Of a DNA stretch of 64,000 bases, positions 35,292 to 46,800 are shown piece after piece. The notes beneath the pieces are model-generated. The model saw only the letters and a program-made list of their open reading frames with translations. It ran no database searches and had not been told where the DNA came from. A program made the position numbers and the translations under genes. Origin of the DNA: Lucinisca nassula (taxonomy: Eukaryota > Mollusca > Bivalvia > Lucinida > Lucinidae); the NCBI GenBank assembly GCA_963580285.1, contig OY757020.1, positions 103,171,497 through 103,235,496 on the forward strand, given 5' to 3'. Each line of letters opens with the position of its first letter. The stretch's first letter is position 1.

Positions 35292-38200
35292 ATAGTATTT
35301 CTCTGTTTCGTCAATCATGGTGATGATGGGGGATAATCTTATATTTGTTAACAAATTTATATACTTATTTATTAATTTATTTATTTTTTTGCCTCAGTAG
35401 CTAAGTAGCGTCTGACTGGTGATCAGGAGGACGCGGGTTCGATACCTACCGGGGTCGGCAACTTTATTTCGTGGAGATTGATTATGAAATCTTTTCTACG
35501 GTCATTCTCTCCCTTTTGCTGATTCAAGAAGGACAGTTGTCATTTTATGGCGAAAACAAGTGCACTGTATTGGTTAACCGCTTACGTATAAGCCTGTCCA
35601 GGATAAGTGTGGATAGGTAAACTGACCGTCTCGAAAATGAACTAAAATAGTGTTGACTGGGCCGTTAAACTCCAATACAAACAAACAATTTATTAATTTA
35701 TTTATTAGGTAGTTAACAGTGTTCGGGTTCGCTGAACTAGAACTATCCTCGTAAGTAAACCAATTAATATAATGTATGCATGCAATTCAAAAACTGCATG
35801 AAAAACGGTGCGATCCGGTTCAGAGGGCAGAAGCAATCTGACCAGAATCTACACTGTTTGCAAAGTTAAGGATTATCGTGTTCAGCGGGGTAAGGATTAA
35901 TGAAATTCAGGTTAGTACACTATTTAGCAAAAAGTTTTACAAGAACAATTAATTATTGGCATAAATTAGTAAAGTGTGAAGCTCAATAAACAACCAGGCG
36001 TTATTAATCCCTTTTCCCCAATAAAGGGATCCTTGATGATAAGCAGATCATTGTTATCAATTTTCACACATTTGATTGTCATTCTAGCTCATATTAAAGA
36101 CGGACAGTAGCGAGTATATTGTATAATTTATTTATTTATTTATTTATTAGTCACATTTCTGGTTATCAGCCACTCAAATTACTGTTATTTATTTATTTGA
36201 AATTTATTTATTTATTTCTGACTATCAGACCCTCAAATTACTTGATGCATGTATATTGTATTCATTTAAAATTCGCAAACTGAATGACACTGTAGATCCA
36301 GATCAGATGGATCTGGATGTGCACTGAGTGCAAAGTCTTCATGGCCCTATATATTTTGTAGAAAAGGCTCATTAACTATCAGTATCAAATATTCACAATT
36401 AGAACAACCCGCTAAACCCCACTTTTCGTGATGCTGACTGAAGGTCAACGTCACGATTGAAGGCGGCGGGGCATTAGCTGTCCTTCAGAGTCTAGTCCAA
36501 GTTAAATGTCGTGTATGCGTTGTTATATTTATTATAAAGGTCTCATTGGTTATTTGTTATTTTTTATATGAAATAAAAATAGCAATAAAATAATTTGATC
36601 TTATTTCCTAACAACTTAATAGAAGATTCCGTAAAACCAAAATTATATAACGAACGGTTGATAAAATTATATTTCTTACTTCTGCTCGAAAACACAGATC
36701 TTTGGTACTGGTTCAATAATTCTCAAGGAGGTGGTTCCATCGCACATACCTGTTACTTTATATGAAAGGGATCTAAGGAATGACTAGTTTGCATAAACAC
36801 AGATTAATATTAAACTAGTTGTGATTAAAGGTTGTCACAGACGCATTCTGATCAGTCCTGCACATTGAGATGGTTCTAACCAGTACACACAACCTGTGTC
36901 TTGGAGCAGAAATAAGAATTACGAAAACATGCCTATACAAATGCATTGTAAACATTACCGCCGAAAAAAACGAACATTATAAGAGGAAAAATTGTGATAT
37001 TTTATTATTTCTGCTCAAATAAGAACAATAAGGTTTACCCCTATAACCCCAATTTTACTATATAAAAGTGGGGTTCAAGGGGGTCAAAATTACACATTAC
37101 GAAAACACGCCTATACAAATACATTGAAAAATTTACCGCCGAAAAACAAAACTTTTAAGATGAAAACTTGTGATATTTTTCTTGTTTCTGCTCAAAATAT
37201 AGATTGTGGGTACTCGTTAGAACCGCCCCATATTTTAGAACAGAAATACGAAAAAAAAAGGTTTACCCCTGTATACCCCAGTTTTACTATATAAAAGTGG
37301 AATTCAAGGGGGTCAAATTTATATCGGCGTGTTTTCGCGATGAAGGCATGTCCTCGTGATGTAAATAATGTATGCCCCTATGAGCCCCAGTTTTCCACAT
37401 ATAAACTGGGGTTGAGCGGGTCTGCATTACACGAGCTTGTTAACATGATGTTTTGTTTGTTATATTTGACATTTAACGCCCCAACCGACACTATCTCTCT
37501 CATTTTGGAGACGTTGCCTCCATTTTTGTGTGAGTTTTACCCGACATTGAGATGAAATGATATCTCAAGCCCTACCGCCCAATGAAACCAATAGGGTTTA
37601 TAAGTATGAACGGTCCGACTCGCACCGCTTTTCCTGGCCAGGCTTAAGACCTCTAAGCGGTTTTCCAGTACTCATGTCACAGGCTGTCGGTTTCTTGAAG
37701 TCCCGATGGGCGGGGCCGATTTTAACATGATATAAATGCCCATACCCTAACAGTTATCAAAAGTGGGGCCGAGGTGTCTATGGGGCCGAGATGTCTTGGG
37801 GCCGAGGTGACAGTGGGGCCGAGGTGTCTAGGGCCGAGGTGACTAGGGCCGAGGTGTCTAGGGCCGACTTGGTTTTGGGCCGACCTGTCTAGGGGCCGAG
37901 GTGGTAGTGGGGCCGAAGTGTCTGGAAATCGTATATATCGACCGCCGTAATGTTGGGACGCACTGAGGACGATCGATTAACTGATCGTAAATTGCTAATT
38001 AAAGAATGTACCAGTGGATAAACCGATAATTATATACCAGATTCGTGTCATTTGATATCAAATTTACCAGGCTCGACTTTGAGAACGCATGTAAAATCAC
38101 TCGGCAAGCCTCGCGATTCTACAAGCGTTCTCGAAGCCTTGCCTGATAAACTTGATATCAAAATACGATCAGCTGGTATTCTCAATATCCCATTTTGCAC

Positions 38201-40856
38201 CGGAAATGGGATTTTGGCTAACAATGCGGCGTCTGATCCGGGCTTACACTGTAAACAAAAATAATAAAAAAGCCATTTTCCAAGTAAATCCGAGATAACA
38301 CAAACTGTCAACACTAAATTTAAAAATGGACTCCATATAAACACTTGTTTGTTTGAATTGAGGTTTTACGTCTCAGTCAACACTATTTAGGTCATTTTGG
38401 AGATATTGCTTTTAATTGTGTGGGACTTTTTCCCGACATTGAAAAACATGTGACTCGATGCGTTCATGGAAATATGAACTACATTTTTTTCTATTTTACA
38501 CTGGAAATGTAAATGTTTACAGATAACTCTTGCAGTATACTATTGGCGCGATTTTGTTCATATATTGGCTCACGCGAGGTCACATGATCATTTAGTGACG
38601 TCAAATCCGTTATGATTGACGATGGCGATATTATAACGTCAACGCCGCTCCTGTGTGCAATTACTTTCGTGTTTCAATTTTAGCTGTCAAAGTAATAAAG
38701 ATAATTCTAATGCACTTGCGTCTGATTGGATAACGTCAAAAATTTGCGACAGTATATTCTGCGATATACTGTCGGAAACCCGACGTTATCACGTAACGTC
38801 GCTTTTCATTGGTTTGGTTTTACGCAACTCACTGCGCTTACCGTTTAGGGCAAAAAAGAACATTTTTTAAACAAAACAAGTGAACCAGTGCATTAGAATG
38901 GGGATAACTGTAATGAAAATTGTCATTTGTGAAGGTAAATCGTCGGTTTTACGGTCGCAAATCCCGTTTTACGGCTCCGCTGGCGCGTCGCCGTAAAACG
39001 AAATTTCCGATCGTAAAACCGCCGATTTACCTCCCCAAATGACAATTTTGAATACAGTTGTCCTTTAATTATGCTATGAATAGCATCGTGTCACTAGCAA
39101 CTCGATCGATGTGGGAATCACTTAAACTTTACTCGTGACTATGCTATTCATTCACCATATTTGCATTATCTGCTGGTTCCTAGTCTGAAGATTATAGGTG
39201 TTGGAAAAATATAACATATATTTATAAAATATTTCTTGGTTCTAGTCCAGAGATAGACTGTGGGATGGGAGCCCGTTAGTACCGCCTCTAACCGCCTCAC
39301 AGAGGCGGTTCTAATGAGTACCCGCAATCTATGGTTTTGAGCAAAAATAAGGAAAAGAATATATACTCCTGTAACCCTCACTTGCCTATGTATAAAGTGA
39401 GGGTGTAGAGGGGTGTTCCATTAGGAAAACATGTTCGTATGATATAATGGCGTTCAACATGGTGTCAGAAATGACACATTTTTGGTACAAATGATAACAT
39501 CTTTCTTAGTTCTGCTTTCAGCATAAATTGTGGATGCTCGTTAGAACCGCCTCAATGAGGCGGTTTAAACGAGTACACACAATCTAAAAATAACTTGAGG
39601 CAGATAATTTATATCCCCGTAAACCCCACTTTTCTCTTTTAAGTCGGGTTTCATTTCACAGACGTGATGGATGCCTACCAATTGCAGTTGTCTCTCCCTA
39701 TCTCAAGACATCGCAAGTTTTGGCTTGGTATTACAGTAGTTTGGGATAAAATGATAATATCTAAGAGAAAACATAGCGAATCTGAAACAACATTGCCCAA
39801 AATATAGTTTGACTTCAGCAGTATTTTGTGTATCAGCAATAGTTTGTAATATCAGTGTTTGAGAACATGAGAGTCAACTGTACGTGCACCATTTTGTTTG
39901 CCCACCGATTGTCTGTGTTCCGACATTCCTGCTCAATTCATGCGAAGATCATGAAAGGCTCAGGAAATTTGCAAAAGTTCATGAAACACACTCAGCCCGA
40001 TTCACAGACCTCCAAGTTCATAAAATAACGATGATTATAAAGTTGTCATTTAGTTTGTGAATTTGCAGGAATAACTTGCATCAAGTTTTTTGGACAGGCT
40101 GTTAGTCAGAAATGTTTGTGACAAACTTTTTTTTTTTTGGTTTGGATTTTACTGCCATTTCAAGATTATTTCACTCATATCGAGCCGATCGTTAATCAGA
40201 GGTGGGCGAAAACCGGAGTACCCGGAGAAAAACCACCTGACCTTCCGTTGCAGAACTTGGCGTCTCACAAGTGGCCCGAGCGAGGCTCGAACCTACGGCG
40301 GTAAGAGACCTAATGACTAAGAGTCAGCGCTCTTATCCACTAGGCCACGGAGGCCCGTTTGTGACAAACTTAAAATTATTCAGTAGGACAAGGGTTATAG
40401 TTGAATCTCCATCTCTCTACATTTCTTTTTTTTTCAGCAAATTCAGAAAAGCCGCCTGGGAGAAGGATGAAACGTTTTGCAGGACCATTCGACGTACGTC
40501 ACCGTATAACAATGGAAAACTGCTGCTGGATATGATTGACGCACATACATTTGATTTTCTAACAGGTAATAATTGAACCACGTCATGAGAAAACTTGTTT
40601 TTTCGCATAACCACAAAGGCGCTGATCAGCCGGCGCGAATGCGCAGGCTGATCTGCACCTTTGTTGTTCGCAAACAGGACACTTCGTCCCCAAACCACCT
40701 CGTCCTCTACACACCTCGGCCCTGTTCACAAGAAAAACATGGATGCCCCCCCCCCCACTCCGTATCACCTTCAAGTCAGCTCGGCCCCAAATCCACCTCG
40801 GTCCCGCTTAGAAAAATTACCTGGTTAGGTTATCTTATCTGCAGCATACCCTGAGG

Positions 40857-40899
<43 letters not shown>

Positions 40900-43800
40900 A
40901 CCAGTACTCATCAAAACATGTCCGATCTGGTATAAGTAATTTTAAACACTACCCACTTTTCTATCATAGACAACAAAGCTTCAAAGTGTCTTTTCTTTAA
41001 ACTTATACCATTGAATTAGAAGCTATTTGTCCAGATGGTTGATCAAGTTCGCAGCAGCCATGGTAAATGAGTCATCGGTGACCTAGCCATCAAAATTTCG
41101 CTGTACTAAAAATAGATTGTTAGGTAGAACCGACTCATTGGGGCTCATTGGGGCGGTTCTAACGACAGTCTTGGAGCAGAATTGAGCAAAATAATGTGTA
41201 CCAAGGAAATAAAAACAACACATTTTTCTCATTACAAAAGCTGGGTGTTTGCAACAAATACTTTTTACGTGATGAGGTTTTTCTTTGGTTTGTTTGTTTG
41301 TTTGTTTAACGGTCCACACCTTTGCTCGATAGACTAAAGCAAAAGCGGTTTACCAGTACAGTACACATTTGACAACTGCCAGAGGTTGACCATAGAAAAG
41401 ATTTCATGATCAGTCTTCATGAGAGAATGTTGCCGACAAGACGGGAATCAAACCCGCGACTTCCCGATCACGAGTCAGACGCTCTAGCATCCGACTCAGG
41501 CTGCTAGGCTGGCTAGAGCAGAAATGAGCAAAATGGTCAATACCCTGGAATACCCGATTTCTCTCTATTCAAAAGAGAGTTTTCCCACGGAGTTTCTATC
41601 GTAGTCTTGTTTGCGTAATATGGAAACGCTTTTTTTCGATGGGCTCTACCATTGTTATTCTTTCAGGAAATAAAGATCGTCATAGTTTTGTGACATTTGA
41701 AGAATACGGGAACTACACCTTTCCAATCATGTATGATAACGGTAGAGGGTACGTATTTTACCATTACGATAACACATCCGTGTGACATATTGCATTCTTA
41801 CATATCTCCAAATGGAAATTGTTCTGAGGAAAATTTGCAATAGTTTTCTTATTTATAATGTAAATATAGGTTGTGGGTGCTCATTAGAACCGCCTCATTG
41901 AGGCGGTTCTAACGAGTACCCACAACCTATGTCTTGGAGCAGAATTAAGAAGAATAATGTGCACCTCTATATATAGTGGGGCTAAAGGGATTTTCATTAC
42001 AAAGACTTGTCTCCCTGCCCTACATCATAGTGTACTTTATATTTTCTTGTCCTTCGGGATCATTGATTCCATTGTGGAATTTGGAAAATATGTAAGGGTC
42101 ACTGATGAGGCCTAATTGGCCGAAACTGGCTAGTCTGGCCCAGAAAACATGCACACCCCATAATTTTCAGTTCTGTGGTGTATTCTTTGCTTCCAAATAG
42201 AACATATTTAATGTCACTACAGCTGGTGTCTGGGAATGTGTGGTGGCCGTAAAAAGTCTCCCTGCCCTACATCATAGTGTAGTTTATATTTTCTTGTCCT
42301 TTGGGATCATTGATTCCATTGTGGAATTTTGAAAATATTTGAGGGTCCATGATAAATCCTAATTGGCCGAAACTAGCTAGTCTGGCCAAGAAAACATGTA
42401 CAATCCATATTTTTCAGTTCTGTGGTGTATTTCTTGCTTCCAAAGGATAGCCCTTTTATAGAATATTGTTAACGTGATGCGGCGATAAATACACAGTCTA
42501 ACTTCAATGGCTCGAACACATGCCATACCTGAAAATGTAGAATAAGCGAAGTTTGGCTTCATTTGTCCAAATACAGTAAAATTCAAATATTATCCCTTGT
42601 CCTGCTGAATATTCATATATGCCACACCTACTACCGATTATCAACCAATCAGATTACCTGTAGCAAATTATTACAAGTAATTCACAATCTGAATGACAAA
42701 CAATGTAGATCCTGATCAGATGGCTTCTTCAGAAGCCATCTGATTTGGATCGACATTGTTTCAAAGAAAAGGCATATCCGGGCTCAGCAGAACAAGGGTT
42801 AAGGGTAAAATCCGGGATTTCCTTATCTGGTAGGCAAGAAAGTACGTCCAGCTTAGACGACAGGGACTACTTGTACATGAAATTAAATAAAAAAAAGTAT
42901 TGTTTTTTTTTTTTTGTTTTTGCTTTGTAAAAATTTCAGAAATTATGTCAGACTAAGTGGTAAAATGTATTTTGTTTGTTTGGTTTGAGGTTTAATGTCC
43001 ACGTCAACACTGTAAAGGTCATTTTGGAGACGTTGCTTCCAATTTTATGGGACTTTTACCCGATATTGAGATGAAATGACATCTCAAGCCCTGCCACCCA
43101 ATCAAACCAATATGGTTTATAAGTATGGACGGACCGACTCGCTACGTTTTGCCTGGGCAGGCTTAGATCCTCTAAGCAGTTTACCAGTACACGTGTGCGA
43201 GTGGGTTTCAGCTCTGCGCGGAAACATCATGCAGCCCATATATTCCTTCAAGCCCCGATAGGCGGGGGCCTGTGGTATAATGTATAATTTCAAGTGTGTT
43301 TTAACCCTTATCTTGCTGTTCACAACAACCCCTATCTTTGCAAACAGTATAGATCCAGATCAGATGGCTTCTGAAGAAGCCATCTGATCAGGATCTACAC
43401 TGTTTGGCATTCAGTTTATGAATTTGTAGCAATAAATTACATCAAGTAATTTGATTGGATGATAGATAGAAATGGGTGTGGCTTATATAAATATTCAGCA
43501 AGATAAGGGTTAAGAGATTTAAGGAACAATCAGCCCAGTAAAGCTAGTCAGTTACTGCGGGCCATTTGTACTCAGAAGAACTCGGTGATAGGACAGAGTG
43601 CTCATATTTGCATCAGAAACTGACATAGTATGGGCTTTCTTGAGTGGACAGTTGTGGTAGATACACTGTTAAGACCATCTAAAAATTAAGACTAATAATC
43701 TGCTTTAAAAAGTTTATTTAGTAGTTTGCAGTTATTTTTTCCATCACGAAAACACATTTGTATTATTTTGACCTCCCTTAAACACCACGTTTTATAGTAA

Positions 43801-46800
43801 AACTGGGGTTTACAGGGGCAAACCTTATTTTTCTTAATTCTGCTCAAAAACATAGATTGTGGACACTCGTTAGGACCGCCCGCAATCTGTTTAGAGGACA
43901 ATAATTAAAATATTGCAATTTTTCATCTTAAAAGTATTTTTTTTTTCGGCGATAAAATATACACTGTTTTTGTACAGGCGTGTTTTCGAAATGCTTTGCG
44001 TTTTCTGAATACAGTGTTCTTGGGTTTTAAAGACCCCCTTTGGGACTGTCCCAAATGTGGTCTTAAAGACCACGTTTTAACAGTCCAAAAGGTGGTCTTA
44101 AAAAAGGAATTTTGCTGTGTACGGAACGCCATTGAAAACGCGCAAACTATGCCAGAGATATAATTTCTATGTAGGTTATCCTTTGAATACAAATAAAGAC
44201 GACATTCAATAAAATTGGAATGTTGACATTTCATTAAACAAGAGGCCCATGGGCCACTACACTCACCAGAGGTCATGTGGTTTATACCATATACAGGCAG
44301 GTACCCATCTTGGTCATGTGATAACAATACCACGAATAATGTTTAATTGCCTCACCCCCTTAGAGGCTTTCATGTAATTTGGTTTCAATCAGCACAGCTC
44401 TTTTACTGGAGAAGAAGATAAAAATATAGAATCTGAGCCATCCAAGACAAAGGTCAGTAATGACCTTGACCTTTGGAATTAATAAACTTCCATTCAGCTA
44501 ACTGCATATATCATTTTTGATGTCACAGCCTACCAGGCAATCAGAAATATTCACTACTTTGCCATTTTTCCATACAAATGACTAAGTGACCAAATTTGAC
44601 CTTGACATAAAACAGGTCAAGGTCAACCAAAGGTCATCATTTGAACAAACTTGGTAGGACCAGAGTCCCTAATGCTGCATACCAAGTTTCAAGATCATCG
44701 GCCATTCGGTTCTTGAGAAGAAGATTTTTAAAGGTTATTACCATATATGGACATGGCGGCCCATATTGGTCATGTGACCCAGTCCTCACGAACAAACTTT
44801 CGTTCCCTCATTCCATAGAGGCTCCACATGTAATTTGGTTTCAATTGGCCAAGTAGTTTAAGTGAAGAAGAAAATAAAAATACTGAATCTGAGCCGTCCT
44901 GGACAAAGGTCGGTAAATGACCTTGACCTTTGTAACTGACAAACTTCCATTCAGCTGATCGTAAATGCCATTTCTGATGCCACTAGCTAATATACAATCA
45001 GAAAAATCCACTGTTTTGCCATTTTTCCATACAAATATCTAAGTGACCAAATTTGACCTTGACGTAAAACAGGTCAAGGTCAACCAAAGGTCATCATTTG
45101 AACAAACTTGGTAGGACCAGAGTCACTGTTGCTGCATACCAAGTTTCAAGATCATCGGCCATTCGGTTCTTGAGAAGAAGATTTTTAAAGGTTTTTACCA
45201 TATATGGGCATGGCGGCCATATTGGTCATGTGACCCAGTCCTCACGAACAAAGGTTCGTTCCCCCATTCCATAGAGGCTCCACATGTAAATTGGTTTCAA
45301 TTGACCAAGTAGTTTAAGTGAAGAAGAAGATAAAAATACTGAATCTGAGCCGTCCTGGACAAAGGTCGGTAAATGACCATGACCTCTGAAACTGATGAAC
45401 TTCCATTCAGCTGATTGCAAATACCATTTAAGATGCCACTAGCTAACATACAATCACAAAAATCTCTGTTTTGCAATTTTTCCATACAAATGTCTAAGTG
45501 ACCAAATTTGACCTTGACGTAAAACAGGTTCTTGAGAAGAAGATTTTTAAAGATTTTTACCATATATGGGTATGGCGGCCATATTGGTCGTGTGACTAAG
45601 TCCTCACGAACAAACTTTCGTTCCCCCTTCCCATAGAGGCTCCACATGTAATTTAGTTTCAATTGGCCGAGTAGTTTCAGAGAAGATGTTGTTTGAAAAT
45701 GTTGACGACGCAGACGCAGACGACGACGACGACGACGACGGACGACGGACCAATGCCTATACTATAAGCTCCCCTGGAGCCTCGGCTCTGGTGAGCTAAA
45801 AATAAATAAAAACGGCAAAAGTGTTAGTGCACAAAAAACTTTTTGGTAAGGTCTGTTGACAACATCAGCGTGATGATGCCTTAATCAACTAGGTAACAAG
45901 TCAGTTTTCAAAAGCACAAATGTAGAGCCACATGGCTAACGTCATGTGTGTGTGTGTGTGTGTGTGAATTCGGGTTTAACGTCGCTTTCAACAATTTTTC
46001 AGTCATATCCCGACGGTGTCTGGTTGCGACAGGGAGCTCAATGCTCACTTTTATAGTGCTGCCTCACTGAAGTATCATGTCCCAGACACATTACATGATA
46101 CCACACCCAGTCACATTATCCTGACACTGGGTCGACCGTCCTAGCTCTACCCCGTAAATCTGAGTACCAAGCGAGGAGCAGCTAGTAACATTTTTAACGA
46201 CTTTGGTATGTCGCGGCCCGGGATCGAACCCGTGACCTCCCGTTCCCCGGAGCGGACACTCTACCAACTGAGCTATCGGGGCCGGTGCTAACGTCATGTG
46301 CTCCCCAGCTGCTACATTGGACCGTGGTAAGACGTCGGCTATTTAACCCTTTTTGTACCCAATGGAATCATCCTATTTGTATATACCAGGAGCCCATTCC
46401 AAAATTAAGTGGTGTCAGGTTGTGTTTTCTTCAATTTTTTTTTCGAAAATGGATTAACTTTTCGCAAACAGTGTAGGCCCTGGGCCTGCACTGTTTGCCA
46501 ACTACCCGTTTTGGGGTTTATAGTACAAAATGGGTAAATTCACTAGCTTTCAACCGTCGTCGAACTACAGGGACACGATTTTTCTCCATATTCCGACGGT
46601 CTATTTCTGTGATGCATCTTATGTATTATTATTTTTTTCATTCCAGGTTTGGTCGCCAAGAATACGATGCTATGTCCATTCTAGCTCCTCTCCGCCAGTG
46701 CTGTATGATACGGAAATCAACATTTTTAAAATATATAAAACTATATTTAGGACCTGATAGACTTAGTGCCTTAATGGAAAAATCACTTCAGAGCGATCCA

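Larger units (their letters stand above)
34636..37924. mobile_element. Transposon-like unit with inverted minisatellite ends (CGG family)
   Basis: Left end CAGGACACTTCGGCCCC begins a minisatellite of about 15-20-bp CCTCGGCCCCTAGACA units (34636-34809). The right end is the inverse (37764-37924) and finishes GGGGCCGAAGTGTCTG. The two ends align as long inverted termini of about 160-175 bp. The interior (about 2.95 kb) has no transposase; it is AT-rich and filled with SINE-3, SINE-4, FB and PB-A insertions. No clear target duplication was found. Confidence 0.6.

Noticed and set aside
40271..40576. 101-codon ORF overlapping FAM20C exon d
   Set aside because: It mixes SINE-2 sequence with the exon in a wrong upstream context; only 40438-40565 is exon by splice sites and homology.
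45708..45750. GAC-repeat as a coding poly-Asp tract
   Set aside because: It is part of the noncoding end of a satellite-bearing element; no supporting ORF.
46495..46646. N-terminal part of the 145-codon ORF that includes exon f
   Set aside because: 46495-46537 is the end of a PB-B MITE and 46646 is a strong acceptor, so the upstream residues are intronic read-through.
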